Assembly: GCF_019749955.1 (NCBI RefSeq)
Contig: NZ_JAIEPC010000008.1
Coordinates: 1-64,000 of the forward strand
From: Sphingomonas sp.
Lineage (GTDB): Bacteria > Pseudomonadota > Alphaproteobacteria > Sphingomonadales > Sphingomonadaceae
DNA length: 64,000 nucleotides
Direction of reading: 5' to 3'
Shown here: positions 32,665-41,688 of the stretch, one piece after another
How the letters are laid out: every line of letters begins with the position of its first letter
Position numbering within the stretch: the first letter of the stretch is position 1
Program-made: the position numbers and the translations under genes
Notes under the pieces: model-generated
What the model was told of the DNA's origin: nothing
The model's input: only the letters and a program-made list of their open reading frames with translations
Databases searched by the model: none

Positions 32665-33474
32665 TTAGCGGAGCAGCTGAAGCACGCCCTGCTGCGACTG
32701 GTTGGCCTGGCTGATGAGCGCCGTCGACGCCTGGCTGAGGATTTGGGCCTTGGCGAGGTTGGTCGTTTCCACCGAGAAGTCGACGTCTTCGATCCGGCTG
32801 CGGGCATCGGTCAGGTTGGCGACATTGGTCGTCAGCGTGTTGACGACCGATCCCAGGCGGCTCTGCTGCGCACCAAGCGTCGCGCGAAACGTCGAGATGC
32901 TCTGGAGTGCGGCGTCGGTCGTGCCGAGCAATGCGGTCGCGGTCGCGACGCTGTTATCGGGCGTGCCAAGCGTGCCGCCCAATGCAATGCCGCTGATGCT
33001 CAGCGTAATCTTGTCGCCGCTGCCCGATCCGGTCTGGATGTCCACCGTCCCGGCGGCGAAACCGGCGAGCGCTACACCGTTGAACGTCGTATTCAGCGCG
33101 ATCTTGTCGACCTGCTGCGAGATCTGCGCCACTTCGGCGAACAAATTGCCACGGTCGGCATCGCTATAGGTGCCCGATGCCGCTTGAACGGCGAGTTCGC
33201 GTGCGCGCTGATAGAGACTGGTCAGTTCCTGCGCGGCACCGTCGGCGGTCTGGATCAGCGCAATGCCGTCGTTGGCATTACGGATCGCCTGGCTTGCGCC
33301 TTTGATCTGCGCGGTGAACGATGAAGCGATCGCAAGGCCTGCGGCGTCGTCTCTGGCTGAGTTGATGCGCTTGCCCGTCGACAGGCGTTCGATGCTGCCT
33401 GACAATGCCTGCGACGCGGCGTTGTTGGCATTGGTCGCCTTCAGCGCGGCGACATTGGTTCCGATAACAGTCAT
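32665..33474 (-). CDS. fliC: Flagellin 1
   Basis: A 269-residue flagellin. The N-terminal D0/D1 helices begin [48 protein letters not shown]. The C-terminal part ends [47 protein letters not shown]. The central domain is short, so the filament should have a nearly smooth D0/D1 surface. The track ORF starts at 33513; ATG 33474 begins the conserved sequence. It is a tandem paralogue of the gene at 33708, with the same length. A sigma-28-like promoter lies 67 bp upstream. Confidence 0.95.
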   Translation of the reverse strand: MTVIGTNVAALKATNANNAASQALSGSIERLSTGKRINSARDDAAGLAIASSFTAQIKGASQAIRNANDGIALIQTADGAAQELTSLYQRARELAVQAASGTYSDADRGNLFAEVAQISQQVDKIALNTTFNGVALAGFAAGTVDIQTGSGSGDKITLSISGIALGGTLGTPDNSVATATALLGTTDAALQSISTFRATLGAQQSRLGSVVNTLTTNVANLTDARSRIEDVDFSVETTNLAKAQILSQASTALISQANQSQQGVLQLLR

Positions 33475-33540
33475 ATGGTCCCCCAATTCACTCTCGGGAC
33501 CCGCGCAACCCAAGATGGGCGCGATGCAGTCCTACAATAA

Positions 33541-33567
33541 GGAACGACCGCGCAACGATCCGCTTAA
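33541..33567 (-). promoter_or_regulatory. Sigma-28-like promoter of flagellin 1
   Basis: Minus strand: TTAAGCGG, 11 bp, GTCGTTCC. It has the same spacing and distance to the ATG as the flagellin 2 promoter. Confidence 0.6.
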
Positions 33568-33585
33568 CCATCCAAAAGGATGACA

Positions 33586-33627
33586 AACAACGAAAAACCC
33601 CGGTGGCGAACGTCGCCACCGGGGTTT
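33586..33627 (-). terminator. Terminator of flagellin gene 2
   Basis: AAACCCCGGTGGCGA / TCGCCACCGGGGTTT is a perfect 15-bp stem with an ACG loop; the minus strand continues TTTTTCGTTGTTTG. It is almost the same as the flagellin 1 terminator, pointing to duplication of gene plus terminator. Confidence 0.88.
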
Positions 33628-33707
33628 CTGTTTCCTGCCTTGCGGCAAGGTCCGGTCCCGACGCTGATTGGGGGGATGCCCCGGGGCCGGTTACGCGGTT
33701 ACGTGTC

Positions 33708-34517
33708 TTAGCGGAGCAGCTGGAGCACACCCTGCTGCGACTGGTTCGCCTGGCTGATCAGCGCGGTCGAAGCCTGGCTGAGGATCTGCGCGCGGGCGAG
33801 GTTGGTCGTTTCGGTCGAGAAGTCGACGTCTTCGATCCGGCTGCGGGCATCGGTCAGGTTCGAAACGCTGGAGGTCAGCGTGTTGACGACCGAACCCAGA
33901 CGGCTCTGGCCGGCACCCAGCGTCGCGCGCTGCGTGTTGACCGCCGCAAGTGCGGTGTCGAGCGTGGTCAGTGCTGCCGTCGCGCCGCCCGGCGTGGCGA
34001 CCGTTGCTGCAAGCGCCGCCGTCAGATCGACGCCGCCGACGTTCAGGTTGACCGTATCGGCGCCGTTTGCGCCGGTCTGGATGGCAACCGTTGCAGCCGC
34101 CGTGCCGACCAGTGCGACGCCGTTGAAGGTCGTCTTCGACTGGATGTCGGTCAGCTGACCCTGCAGCTGCGTAACTTCGGCCTGCAGGTTGGTGCGATCG
34201 GCGGCGGCATATGTGCCCGAAGCCGATTGAACCGCGAGTTCGCGAACGCGCTGCAGAATGTTGGTGACTTCGCCCAGCGCGCCATCGGCGGTCTGTGCGA
34301 GCGCAATGCCGTCGTTGGCGTTGCGGATCGCCTGGCTCTGGCCGCGGATCTGCGCGGTGAACGACGATGCGATGGCGAGGCCAGCGGCGTCGTCCTTGGC
34401 CGAGTTGATGCGCTTGCCAGTCGACAGGCGCTCGATGCTGTTCGACAGTGCCTGCGAAGCGGCGTTGTTGGCATTGGTCGCCTTCAGAGCGGCGACGTTG
34501 GTTCCGATAACGGTCAT
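33708..34517 (-). CDS. fliC: Flagellin 2
   Basis: A 269-residue flagellin whose first ~60 and last ~50 residues are nearly identical to flagellin 1, with a diverged middle ([34 protein letters not shown]). The start ATG 34517 is chosen over the track start 34562 by the [10 protein letters not shown] alignment. It has its own promoter and terminator, so the two copies can be expressed independently. Confidence 0.95.
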   Translation of the reverse strand: MTVIGTNVAALKATNANNAASQALSNSIERLSTGKRINSAKDDAAGLAIASSFTAQIRGQSQAIRNANDGIALAQTADGALGEVTNILQRVRELAVQSASGTYAAADRTNLQAEVTQLQGQLTDIQSKTTFNGVALVGTAAATVAIQTGANGADTVNLNVGGVDLTAALAATVATPGGATAALTTLDTALAAVNTQRATLGAGQSRLGSVVNTLTSSVSNLTDARSRIEDVDFSTETTNLARAQILSQASTALISQANQSQQGVLQLLR

Positions 34518-34587
34518 TTCCGTGTCTCCATGTAACAGTCCGACGTCCCCACCGCCCCCCACCGGAAGAGCCGTGCCGTCGAACCAA

Positions 34588-34614
34588 CAAACGGCAGCGC
34601 GCGCGCAACATTAA
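34588..34614 (-). promoter_or_regulatory. Sigma-28-like promoter of flagellin 2
   Basis: Minus strand: TTAATGTT, 11 bp, GCCGTTTG. The -10 element begins 71 bp before the flagellin 2 ATG, matching flagellin 1 (67 bp). Confidence 0.6.
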
Positions 34615-34703
34615 GCAGATTCGCAAACTTCGTCTTTGCCGCTGATTCGGCATGGGACTTGCAATTCTATTATTGACCGTGGGCGGCAAGCCGGCGCGGC
34701 AAT

Positions 34704-34720
34704 GCGGAAAAAAATTGCCG
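34704..34720. promoter_or_regulatory. FlbD-type palindrome upstream of flbD
   Basis: GCGGAAAAAAATTGCCG, preceded by GGCGGCAAGCCGGCGCGGCAA, closely parallels the 25861-25890 array (GGCGGCAAGCCGTGCGGCAAATATTTGCCG). It suggests autoregulation of the activator gene at 34791 or control of the divergent flagellin. I found no core promoter for flbD in the 273-bp spacer. Confidence 0.5.
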
Positions 34721-34790
34721 GGCAGGGGCTTGGTTAACCAGTGATTTACCATCTCGCCCGCACATTGGGGGCGACCAAGGGGGCTTTTTG

Positions 34791-36068
34791 ATGCGTTCGA
34801 TTTTTCCTTCTGCCGCCGTTCTCCGGCAGAAATACGCGCTGATTTCGTCGCTGCGCGCGCAGGGCTTCCAGCTCGGCTCGTTCGAGGATGGCAAGCCCGC
34901 GCCGGGCGATCTGTTCCTGATCGCCGAGGGCGAAGTCCCGCCGGCGCCCGCCCGCACCGTCATTGTCGGCAGCGAAGGTCGCCACGTGACGCCCTCGCGC
35001 GACGGCAATCCTGCGCGGATCGCTTATGGTCCTGAGGATCAGGCGATCGGCGATGCTTTTGCCCGCGCCTTGGTGGCAGGTCCTGACCAGCCGACCGCCG
35101 CCGACCCCGAAAGCCTCGCGCTTTATGCGCTCGCCGAACGCGTTGCCGCTGCCGATATCACCGTGCTGATCAACGGCCCGACCGGCACCGGCAAGGAAGT
35201 GCTCGCGCGCGCGATCCATCTCGGCTCGACCCGCGCGGCCAAGCCCTTTGTCGCGATCAACTGCGCCGCGCTGCCTGAATCGATGCTCGAAGCCTTGCTG
35301 TTCGGCCACCAGAAAGGCGCTTTTACCGGCGCGTCGTCAGGCGGCGAGGGGTTTTTCCGCGCCGCCAATGGCGGCACGCTACTGCTCGACGAAATCGCTG
35401 AAATGCCGATCAATCTTCAGGCCAAGCTGCTGCGTGCGCTGCAGGAACGTGAAGTCGTGCCGCTGGGCGCGTCGACCCCCGAGCCGATCGACGTGCGCGT
35501 GATTGCGTGTGCCAACCGTGACTTGCAAGGCGAAGTCGCCGCCGGGCGATTCCGCGCCGATCTTTATTACCGGCTGAGCGTGTTTCCACTCAACACCAAG
35601 CCGCTGGCCGAGCGGCCGCAGGATATTCCCGCACTCGCCGCGACCTTGGTGCTGCGCCACTCGCAGGGCCGCAGCGTGATCCCGTGGCCCGATGCCTCGG
35701 CGGTCGAAGTGCTGATGGCGCATGACTGGCCGGGCAATGTCCGCGAGCTTGAAAATGTCGTCCAGCGCGCGCTGCTGTTCGCCGCGGGCGACACGATCAG
35801 CGCGGCGCATATCCTGTTCGATCGGCCCACGCCGCTCGCAGCACCGCGCCGCGACGACGCGCCCGAAACGCTCAACAACATCGTGCAGATGCGCGAATTT
35901 CAGGCGATCCGTGACACGCTCGCGGCGTGCGGCGGCAGCCGGGTCGAAACCGCGCGGCGGCTCGGGATTTCGGAGCGCACGCTGCGCTACCGCCTCGCCC
36001 GGGCGCGCGAGCAGGGCGATGACATCACGGCCGGTCTCGGCGGCAACAACAGGGCGATGTCGGCATGA
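34791..36068 (+). CDS. flbD: FlbD-like sigma-54-dependent flagellar activator
   Basis: A 425-residue bacterial enhancer-binding protein. The AAA+ domain (about 115-345) has Walker A GPTGTGKE (129-136), the sigma-54 contact loop GAFTGA (176-181) and LLDEIAEM as Walker B. A Fis-type helix-turn-helix ends the protein (SRVETARRLGISERTLRYRLARARE). The first 100 residues lack the Asp/Lys pattern of a receiver domain, so phosphorylation control is unlikely, as proposed for Caulobacter FlbD. The track start at 34788 is a TTG just before this ATG; AGGGGGC lies upstream. It overlaps fliE by ATGA and heads the fliE-J unit. Confidence 0.92.
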   Translation: MRSIFPSAAVLRQKYALISSLRAQGFQLGSFEDGKPAPGDLFLIAEGEVPPAPARTVIVGSEGRHVTPSRDGNPARIAYGPEDQAIGDAFARALVAGPDQPTAADPESLALYALAERVAAADITVLINGPTGTGKEVLARAIHLGSTRAAKPFVAINCAALPESMLEALLFGHQKGAFTGASSGGEGFFRAANGGTLLLDEIAEMPINLQAKLLRALQEREVVPLGASTPEPIDVRVIACANRDLQGEVAAGRFRADLYYRLSVFPLNTKPLAERPQDIPALAATLVLRHSQGRSVIPWPDASAVEVLMAHDWPGNVRELENVVQRALLFAAGDTISAAHILFDRPTPLAAPRRDDAPETLNNIVQMREFQAIRDTLAACGGSRVETARRLGISERTLRYRLARAREQGDDITAGLGGNNRAMSA

Positions 36069-36427
36069 GCGTCAACAGCATCGGTGGCGGCGGCGGTATC
36101 GACCGCGTGCTCGCGCTGCGGGCGCAAATTCTGGAGCGCAATCAGGCGCTTCAGCGCGCCAATGCGACGGTCGCCGCGACGCCAACCGCGCCGACCAGCG
36201 CCGCGCCCAAGAATTTTGCCGCCAGCCTCGAAGATGCGCTCAACAAGGTCAACGCTGGCCAGCAGCGCGCGGGCCAGGTGAGCGAAGCCTATGAACGCGG
36301 CGAAACCGTCGACATCGCGAAAGTGATGCTCGCGCGGCAGGAAGCCGCCGTTGGCTTTGAAGCGACGCTGCAAGTCCGCAACAAACTCCTGTCCGCCTAT
36401 AAGGACATTATGAGCATGCCGGTATAA
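36065..36427 (+). CDS. fliE: Flagellar hook-basal body adaptor FliE
   Basis: FliE (120 residues) links the MS-ring to the rod. The C-terminal two-thirds is typical: NFAASLEDALNKVNAGQQRAGQVSEAYERGETVDIAKVMLARQEAAVGFEATLQVRNKLLSAYKDIMSMPV. It is coupled to flbD (ATGA) and lies 3 bp before fliF. Confidence 0.95.
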   Translation: MSVNSIGGGGGIDRVLALRAQILERNQALQRANATVAATPTAPTSAAPKNFAASLEDALNKVNAGQQRAGQVSEAYERGETVDIAKVMLARQEAAVGFEATLQVRNKLLSAYKDIMSMPV

Positions 36428-36430
36428 TCG

Positions 36431-38158
36431 ATGGCCACGCAACTCACCCCTTCGCCCGTGCTCCCCGAGCGCTTCGCCAACCCGGTGCGGCAGATCAATG
36501 ATCTGCTCGCCCAGCCGATTGTCCGCCGTAGCCTGCCAATGGTGCTGCTGATCGGCCTGATCGCCAGTGCCGCTGCCGCCTGGCTGATGCTGGCGACGCC
36601 GCCGCAGAAGATCCTGTTCCAGGCACTGCCCGACAGCGACAAGGCGGCGGTCACGACGGCACTGCAGGCGGCCAATATCTCAAGCAAGATCGACAGCGGC
36701 ACCGGCGCGCTGACGGTTGCCGAGGATGATTATTCGCGGGCGCGGTTGTTGCTCGCGGGGCAAGGCCTGCCCAAGGCGGCACCGGGTGGTTATGCCTTGC
36801 TCGATCAACTGCCGATGGGCGTGAGCCGCGCGGTTGAAGGCGAGCGGTTGCGTCAGGCGCGCGAGACCGAGCTGGCCAAGTCGATCGAGGAAATCGACGC
36901 GGTTGCTGAAGCGCGCGTCCACCTCGCCATGCCGGAATCGAGCGTGTTCGTGCGCGACAATGCCCAACCTTCGGCCTCGGTGATCGTCAAGCTTCAGCCC
37001 GGGCGCAGCCTGTCGGATGCGCAGGTCAGCTCGATCGTCAATCTGACGGCTTCGTCGGTGCCGGGCATGAAGCCCGATATGGTGACGATCGTCGACCAGA
37101 TGGGCGCGCTGCTGACGCATGCCCCCGGCCAGGATGGCGGATCGATCGCAGGTCAGGCGCGGATCGATTTTCAGCGCCGGATCGAGGACAAATATCGCCA
37201 GCAACTCGCGCAAATGCTGACGCCGCTGGTCGGCGTGGGCAATTTTTCGGCCGAAATTCAAGCCGAGGTCAATCTCGACGAAACCCAGGCGACGCGCGAA
37301 AGCTATGACAAGTCGGGCGCGTTGCGTGCCGAGCAGGGCAATTGGACCGGCGAGACCAAGGACGGCGCGGGCGCCCAGCCCGGCGGCATCCCCGGCGCGC
37401 TGTCGAACACGCCGCCGCCGCCGAGCACGGTGACGGCGCCCAAGCCGACGCCGACGCCGACGCCTGCCGCGAGTGGGACGCCCGCTGCGACAGCGGCAGC
37501 AGCGACACCCGCAGCCCTGCCCAAGGCGGCGGAAAATTACGCGCGTGCCTATGATCTCGACAAGGAAGTCTCGGTCACGCGCGCCATTCCCGGCCAGATC
37601 AAGCGGCTGTCGGTCGCGGTGCTGCTGCGTGACCCTGAAAAGGGCAAGCCGCGCAGCCCCGTTGAAATCCAGCAGATCACGCAGCTCGTCCGTGCCGCCG
37701 TCGGCTATGACGCTGCGCGCAACGATCAGGTGATTGTGGTTGCCCGCAAATTTGCAGGCCCCACGCCGCTCGATGAAAAGGCGCCCTGGTATGATGCGAG
37801 CTGGGTCGCGGTCGCGGCGCGCAACGGGACAGCGATCATCGTCGCGCTGCTGCTCGTGCTGTTCGGCGTCCGTCCGATCGTCAAGTCGATGACGCGCAAG
37901 CGCGACGACGGCGGCCCCCGGTTGGCGCTCGCCAACAGCGGCTCGACCGAGGCGCAAGTCGCGGTCCCCAATGAGATTGCGGGCGAACCACCGATCGCGC
38001 TCAACGCGGCGGGGCAGCAAGTGCCGGTGTCGATTGACATGCTCGACCAGGCGCGCAGCTATGACGAGCGTATCGGCATGGTGCGCGGCTTCACCCGCGA
38101 CAACCCGACCCGTGCGGCGCTCGCCGTGCGCGACATGATCAAGGCGGATGCACGCTGA
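36431..38158 (+). CDS. fliF: Flagellar MS-ring protein FliF
   Basis: FliF (575 residues) forms the MS-ring in the inner membrane. There is an N-terminal helix (about 36-58) and two ring-building motifs with VAEDDYSRARLLLAGQGLPKAAPGGYALLD and EAEARVHLAMPE-type sequence. A Pro/Thr/Ala-rich periplasmic linker spans about 315-360, and a second helix (VAVAARNGTAIIVALLLVLFGVRPIV) precedes the FliG-binding tail ending MIKADAR. The fliG ATG overlaps its TGA by one base. Confidence 0.97.
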   Translation: MATQLTPSPVLPERFANPVRQINDLLAQPIVRRSLPMVLLIGLIASAAAAWLMLATPPQKILFQALPDSDKAAVTTALQAANISSKIDSGTGALTVAEDDYSRARLLLAGQGLPKAAPGGYALLDQLPMGVSRAVEGERLRQARETELAKSIEEIDAVAEARVHLAMPESSVFVRDNAQPSASVIVKLQPGRSLSDAQVSSIVNLTASSVPGMKPDMVTIVDQMGALLTHAPGQDGGSIAGQARIDFQRRIEDKYRQQLAQMLTPLVGVGNFSAEIQAEVNLDETQATRESYDKSGALRAEQGNWTGETKDGAGAQPGGIPGALSNTPPPPSTVTAPKPTPTPTPAASGTPAATAAAATPAALPKAAENYARAYDLDKEVSVTRAIPGQIKRLSVAVLLRDPEKGKPRSPVEIQQITQLVRAAVGYDAARNDQVIVVARKFAGPTPLDEKAPWYDASWVAVAARNGTAIIVALLLVLFGVRPIVKSMTRKRDDGGPRLALANSGSTEAQVAVPNEIAGEPPIALNAAGQQVPVSIDMLDQARSYDERIGMVRGFTRDNPTRAALAVRDMIKADAR

Positions 38159-39186
38159 TGGCCGATCCCGTTGCCCAGACCGACGCGACACCGCGCCAGT
38201 ATAGCGGCGTCGAACGCGCCGCCGTGCTGATGATGCTCGTCGGCGACGACGAAGCGGCGGCAATCCTGCAAAAGCTCGATCCCGAGGAAGTCCGCCAGCT
38301 TGGCAAGGCGATGTTCGCGGTTGCCGATGTCAGCGAGAATGAGGTCGAGGGCGTGCTTGACGATTTCGTCGACCGCGCGCGGGAGCGTACCGCGATCGGC
38401 TTTGACCCGCGCCCGCGGATCGAAGGGATGATGACGCGCGCGCTCGGCGCCGAAAAGGCCGAAAGCGTGCTCGCGCGGATTACACCGGCGCAGGATGCGG
38501 GCGCGATTGAACTGCTTGCCTGGCTCGATGCCAGCGACATCGCCCAGCTGATCGAGAAGGAGCATCCGCAGATCGCCGCCGTGCTGATTGCCAATCTGGA
38601 GCCTTCGGTCGGCGCACAGGTGCTCGAACTCTTGCCTGACGGAATCCAGCCCGATGTGCTCCACCGCATCGCCAAGCTGGGGCCGATCACACAGGAAGCG
38701 ATTGAGACGCTCAAGCTGGTGCTGTCGAAGCGGATTGGCCTTGGTGGTCAGGCTGCCGGTGTGGTGTTCGGCGGCACGCGCGAAGCCGCCAAGATCATGC
38801 AGTCGTCGCGCAAATCGACCGAGCAGCGCGTGATGCCCAAGCTCGCCAAGATCGACCGCGAGGTTGCGCGCGCGATCGAGGAAGCGATGTTCGTGTTCGA
38901 CAATCTGCTCGAGCTCGACGACAAGAATCTGGGCACGCTGATCCGCAACATCGACGGCGATCTGCTCGTGCGCGGGCTGAAGGGGGTCGACGAAGCTGCC
39001 CGCAACCGCTTCCTCGGCTGCATGTCGGCGCGTGCCGCTGACGGTATCCGCGACGAAATGGAAGCGCGCGGGCCGATGCGGTTGTCCGAAGTGCTCGAAG
39101 CGCAAAAGGCGATCATCCAGATCGCGCGCGCGCTCGCCAAGGACGGCACGATCATGATGGGCGGGGGCGACGACGATTATGTCTGA
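38158..39186 (+). CDS. fliG: Flagellar motor switch protein FliG
   Basis: FliG (342 residues) is the rotor subunit that contacts the stators. LMMLVGDDEAAAILQKLDPEEVRQLGKAMF is the N-terminal domain. EHPQIAAVLIANLEPSVGAQVLELLPDGIQPDVLHRIAKL is the middle domain with EHPQ. The C-terminal torque domain (MFVFDNLLELDDKNLGTLIRNIDGDLLVRGLKG, RGPMRLSEVLEAQKAIIQIARAL) ends in DDYV. The fliH start lies 8 bp inside its end. Confidence 0.97.
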   Translation: MADPVAQTDATPRQYSGVERAAVLMMLVGDDEAAAILQKLDPEEVRQLGKAMFAVADVSENEVEGVLDDFVDRARERTAIGFDPRPRIEGMMTRALGAEKAESVLARITPAQDAGAIELLAWLDASDIAQLIEKEHPQIAAVLIANLEPSVGAQVLELLPDGIQPDVLHRIAKLGPITQEAIETLKLVLSKRIGLGGQAAGVVFGGTREAAKIMQSSRKSTEQRVMPKLAKIDREVARAIEEAMFVFDNLLELDDKNLGTLIRNIDGDLLVRGLKGVDEAARNRFLGCMSARAADGIRDEMEARGPMRLSEVLEAQKAIIQIARALAKDGTIMMGGGDDDYV

Positions 39187-39916
39187 TCTGCCCGGCTTTG
39201 CCGCCGGCTTTGTCTCGCGTCACGATCCGGCGGCGCGCGCGCATCTTGCGCTCGTCGCAAGCGATCCCTTTGCGCCCGCTGATCTGAAGGCGCGCGCCAA
39301 TCACGGGCGCCGCAAGAGTGATCGGCCGGCGGGGCCGCAGTCGTTTGCGCCGCAGCCCGTTGGGCCGCGATCCTTCGCGCCGGAGGATCATGATGAGGAC
39401 GGTGCCGACACTGCGCAGGAGAATTTCGCCGACCCGATTGCGGCAGCACGCGCGCAGGCTTTTGCCGAGGGGATGGCGCATGCCCGTGCGCTCGACGATG
39501 CGGCGGGCGAGCGCGATGTGACGCTGTTTGCGACACTGGCCGCCGCGCTCAAATCATCCGAACGGATCGACCGCGACGCGCTCGCGCGCCAGTTGCGCGA
39601 GACGGTGATGTTTCTGGTCACCAAGATGATTGGCGAGGTCGGCGTGTCGGGGGACGTGCTGGCGGCGCGGATCGACGCAGCGACGGTCTTGCTCGCGGAC
39701 GCCGCCGAATCGGCGCTGCTACGCGTCCATCCCGACGATATCGATCTGCTCAAGGATCGCTTGCCGACGACGATCTTTCCGGTGGGCGACGAAAGCGTTT
39801 CGCGCGGTTCGTTCGTGCTCGAAGCTGCCTCGACGATCGTCGAGGAAGGCCCCGAATTGTGGCTCGAACAACTCGCCGCCGCGATCGAGCGCGTGGCGCT
39901 GCCGCCCTTATGCTGA
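39179..39916 (+). CDS. fliH: Flagellar export ATPase regulator FliH
   Basis: FliH (245 residues) binds the FliI ATPase and the C-ring. The pattern is a charged, Ala/Arg-rich N-terminus, then ARAQAFAEGMAHARALDDAAGERD and a C-terminal domain with LRETVMFLVTKMIGEVGVSGDVLAARIDAATVLL and VHPDDIDLLKDRLP. FliH is poorly conserved, so position between fliG and fliI is part of the evidence. Confidence 0.9.
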   Translation: MSDLPGFAAGFVSRHDPAARAHLALVASDPFAPADLKARANHGRRKSDRPAGPQSFAPQPVGPRSFAPEDHDEDGADTAQENFADPIAAARAQAFAEGMAHARALDDAAGERDVTLFATLAAALKSSERIDRDALARQLRETVMFLVTKMIGEVGVSGDVLAARIDAATVLLADAAESALLRVHPDDIDLLKDRLPTTIFPVGDESVSRGSFVLEAASTIVEEGPELWLEQLAAAIERVALPPLC

Positions 39917-41238
39917 ACCGCTTCACCGGCGATTATCTCGATTCAGTGGCGCGCGCCGATTTCGCGCCTGCCCCGCGCGTGTCGGGGCGGTTGGCCTCGT
40001 TCGACGGCTTGTTGATGGAAGCGACCGGGCTGGCCCTGCCGGTCGGCACCGTCTGCTCGGTCGGTTCGGGCAAGGGCCGGGTAGAAGCCGAAGTGATCGG
40101 CTTTCGTGGCGACCGCACGCTGATGATGAACCTCGGCGGCTCGGCGCCGTTGCTGCCGCATGCGCCGGTGCGCCCGATTGGCCCGCCGGGGGAGGCCGAA
40201 GTCGGCAAGGCGCTGCTCGGGCGCGTCGTCGATGGCGCCGGCAAGCCGATCGACGGGCTGGGGCCGGTGCGCGGCGCGGGGCATTGGCCGCTCGGCGGCA
40301 AGCTGCAATCGCCGCTCGACAGGGGGCGCGTGCTCCAGCCGATGGATGTCGGCGTGCGCGCGATCAACGGCATGCTGACGATCGGCCAAGGCCAGCGTAT
40401 CGGCATCATGGCGGGATCGGGTGTCGGCAAATCGGTGCTGCTCGGCATGATTGTGCGCGCGGCCCAAGCCGATGTCATCGTCATCGGGCTGATCGGTGAG
40501 CGCTCGCGCGAAGTCGCCGACTTCCTCGAAACCAAGCTTGCAGGCGATGCGCGCGCGCGTTCGGTCGTGGTCGCAGTGCCGGCCAATCACTCGCCGGTGC
40601 TGCGCATCCGCGGCGCCTTGCGCGCCACCGCAATTGCCGAGGCTTTTCGCGCTGAGGGCAAGAATGTCCTGCTGATCATGGATTCGCTCACCCGCGTGGC
40701 GCATGCGGGCCGCGAGATCGGGCTGGCGCTTGGCGAGCCCGCGTCGGCGCGGGGCTATCCACCGAGCGCAATTGCGATGCTGCCGAACCTGATCGAGCGC
40801 GCAGGGACGTGCGTCTCGTCGGGCGGGTCGATCACCGCGATCTACACCGTGCTGGCCGATGGCGACGACGGCAATGATCCGGTCGTCGACAGCGCGCGCT
40901 CGATCCTCGACGGGCATATCGTGCTGTCGCGCCAGCTTGCCGAGCGCGGCGTCTATCCCGCGATCGACATTGGCCCCTCCGTCAGCCGCGTGATGACCGA
41001 TATCGTCGGCAAGACGCATCTGAAGGCGGCGCGGATCCTGCGCGGGCATCTCGCGACCTATGAGGAAAATCGCGATCTGGTGCTGATGGGCGCCTATCGC
41101 GGCGGGGCGGACCCGGAGATCGACGCGGCGATTGCCTATCATCCCGCGATCCTCGACTATATCCGCCAGGACCCCGATGATGTCGTGACGCTCGACGAAG
41201 CCGCGACCGAGCTGATCGGGGTGTTCGGGGATGGCTAG
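39910..41238 (+). CDS. fliI: Flagellum-specific ATPase FliI
   Basis: FliI (442 residues) is the F1-beta-like ATPase of flagellar export. Walker A is GSGVGKS in GQRIGIMAGSGVGKSVLLGMI; VIGLIGERSREVADFLE, VLLIMDSLTRVAHAGREIGLALGEP and PSAIAMLPNLIERAG are F1-type signatures. The track ORF begins at 39859, but ATG 39910 overlaps the fliH stop (ATGCTGA) and begins the domain. It overlaps fliJ by 8 bp. Confidence 0.96.
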   Translation: MLNRFTGDYLDSVARADFAPAPRVSGRLASFDGLLMEATGLALPVGTVCSVGSGKGRVEAEVIGFRGDRTLMMNLGGSAPLLPHAPVRPIGPPGEAEVGKALLGRVVDGAGKPIDGLGPVRGAGHWPLGGKLQSPLDRGRVLQPMDVGVRAINGMLTIGQGQRIGIMAGSGVGKSVLLGMIVRAAQADVIVIGLIGERSREVADFLETKLAGDARARSVVVAVPANHSPVLRIRGALRATAIAEAFRAEGKNVLLIMDSLTRVAHAGREIGLALGEPASARGYPPSAIAMLPNLIERAGTCVSSGGSITAIYTVLADGDDGNDPVVDSARSILDGHIVLSRQLAERGVYPAIDIGPSVSRVMTDIVGKTHLKAARILRGHLATYEENRDLVLMGAYRGGADPEIDAAIAYHPAILDYIRQDPDDVVTLDEAATELIGVFGDG

Positions 41239-41653
41239 GCGCGGCGTTCCGCTTGAGCGCATCCTGCGCGTGCGCACGCTCCAGCTCGGGCTGGTGCGCG
41301 CCGAAGAAGCGCAGGCGAACGAACGGCTCGCGAGCGAGACGGCTTTGCGCGAACGCATCGCCCAGCTAGCCGCCAATGTCGCGCCCGAGGCCGAGCGCGC
41401 CGGCGCCTTCACGCTGATGGCGGCAGCGCATTACCGCGAGCGCTTGAACCAGTCGGCGCAGGCCGCGGTCGCGCGTGAACGCCATGCCGCGCAGGGCGTC
41501 GAACAGGCGGCGCAGGCAACGCTCGAGGCCAAGCGCGACCAGACCGCCGTCGAAAAGCTGATCGCGCGGCGCGAGGCGGTGGCCGCGATCAAGGAAATGC
41601 GCGCGCTCGAAGAAGCGTCGCCCACCAAGCGGGTTCGGCACGATCCTTGCTGA
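41231..41653 (+). CDS. fliJ: Flagellar export protein FliJ
   Basis: FliJ (140 residues) is a coiled-coil stalk protein that couples FliI to FlhA. The protein is almost entirely helical and charged: LERILRVRTLQLGLVRAEEAQANERLASETALRERI and ALEEASPTKRVRHDPC at the end. The assignment rests on coiled-coil character, size and position after fliI. The sigma-54 promoter of fliK overlaps its last codons. Confidence 0.85.
   Translation: MARRGVPLERILRVRTLQLGLVRAEEAQANERLASETALRERIAQLAANVAPEAERAGAFTLMAAAHYRERLNQSAQAAVARERHAAQGVEQAAQATLEAKRDQTAVEKLIARREAVAAIKEMRALEEASPTKRVRHDPC
41636..41652 (+). promoter_or_regulatory. Sigma-54 promoter of the fliK-fliR operon
   Basis: CGGCAC-GATCC-TTGCTG has GG-N10-GC and one mismatch to TGGCAC. 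It lies inside the end of fliJ, with the predicted start near 41662 and the fliK ATG at 41689. Confidence 0.75.
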
Positions 41654-41688
41654 ACGCCTGAGGGCGGTTGTGCCCTTGGGATATATCG

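Noticed and set aside
34644-34669. Alternative sigma-28-like site for flagellin 2 (TAGAATTG-N10-GCCGAATC, minus strand)
   Set aside because: Spacing is one base short and the site is 127 bp from the ATG. The site at 34588-34614 fits the other promoters better.
34701-34722. Possible sigma-54 promoter for flbD (GCGGAAAAAAATTGCC)
   Set aside because: GG to GC spacing is nine, not ten, and no TGGC is present. It fits better as an FlbD-type palindrome.
36680-38263. 527-residue minus-strand ORF opposite fliF
   Set aside because: Arg-rich shadow frame with no recognisable motif; fliF is certain on the other strand.
39943-41412. 489-residue minus-strand ORF opposite fliI and fliJ
   Set aside because: Shadow of fliI; no plausible ribosome binding site or domain.
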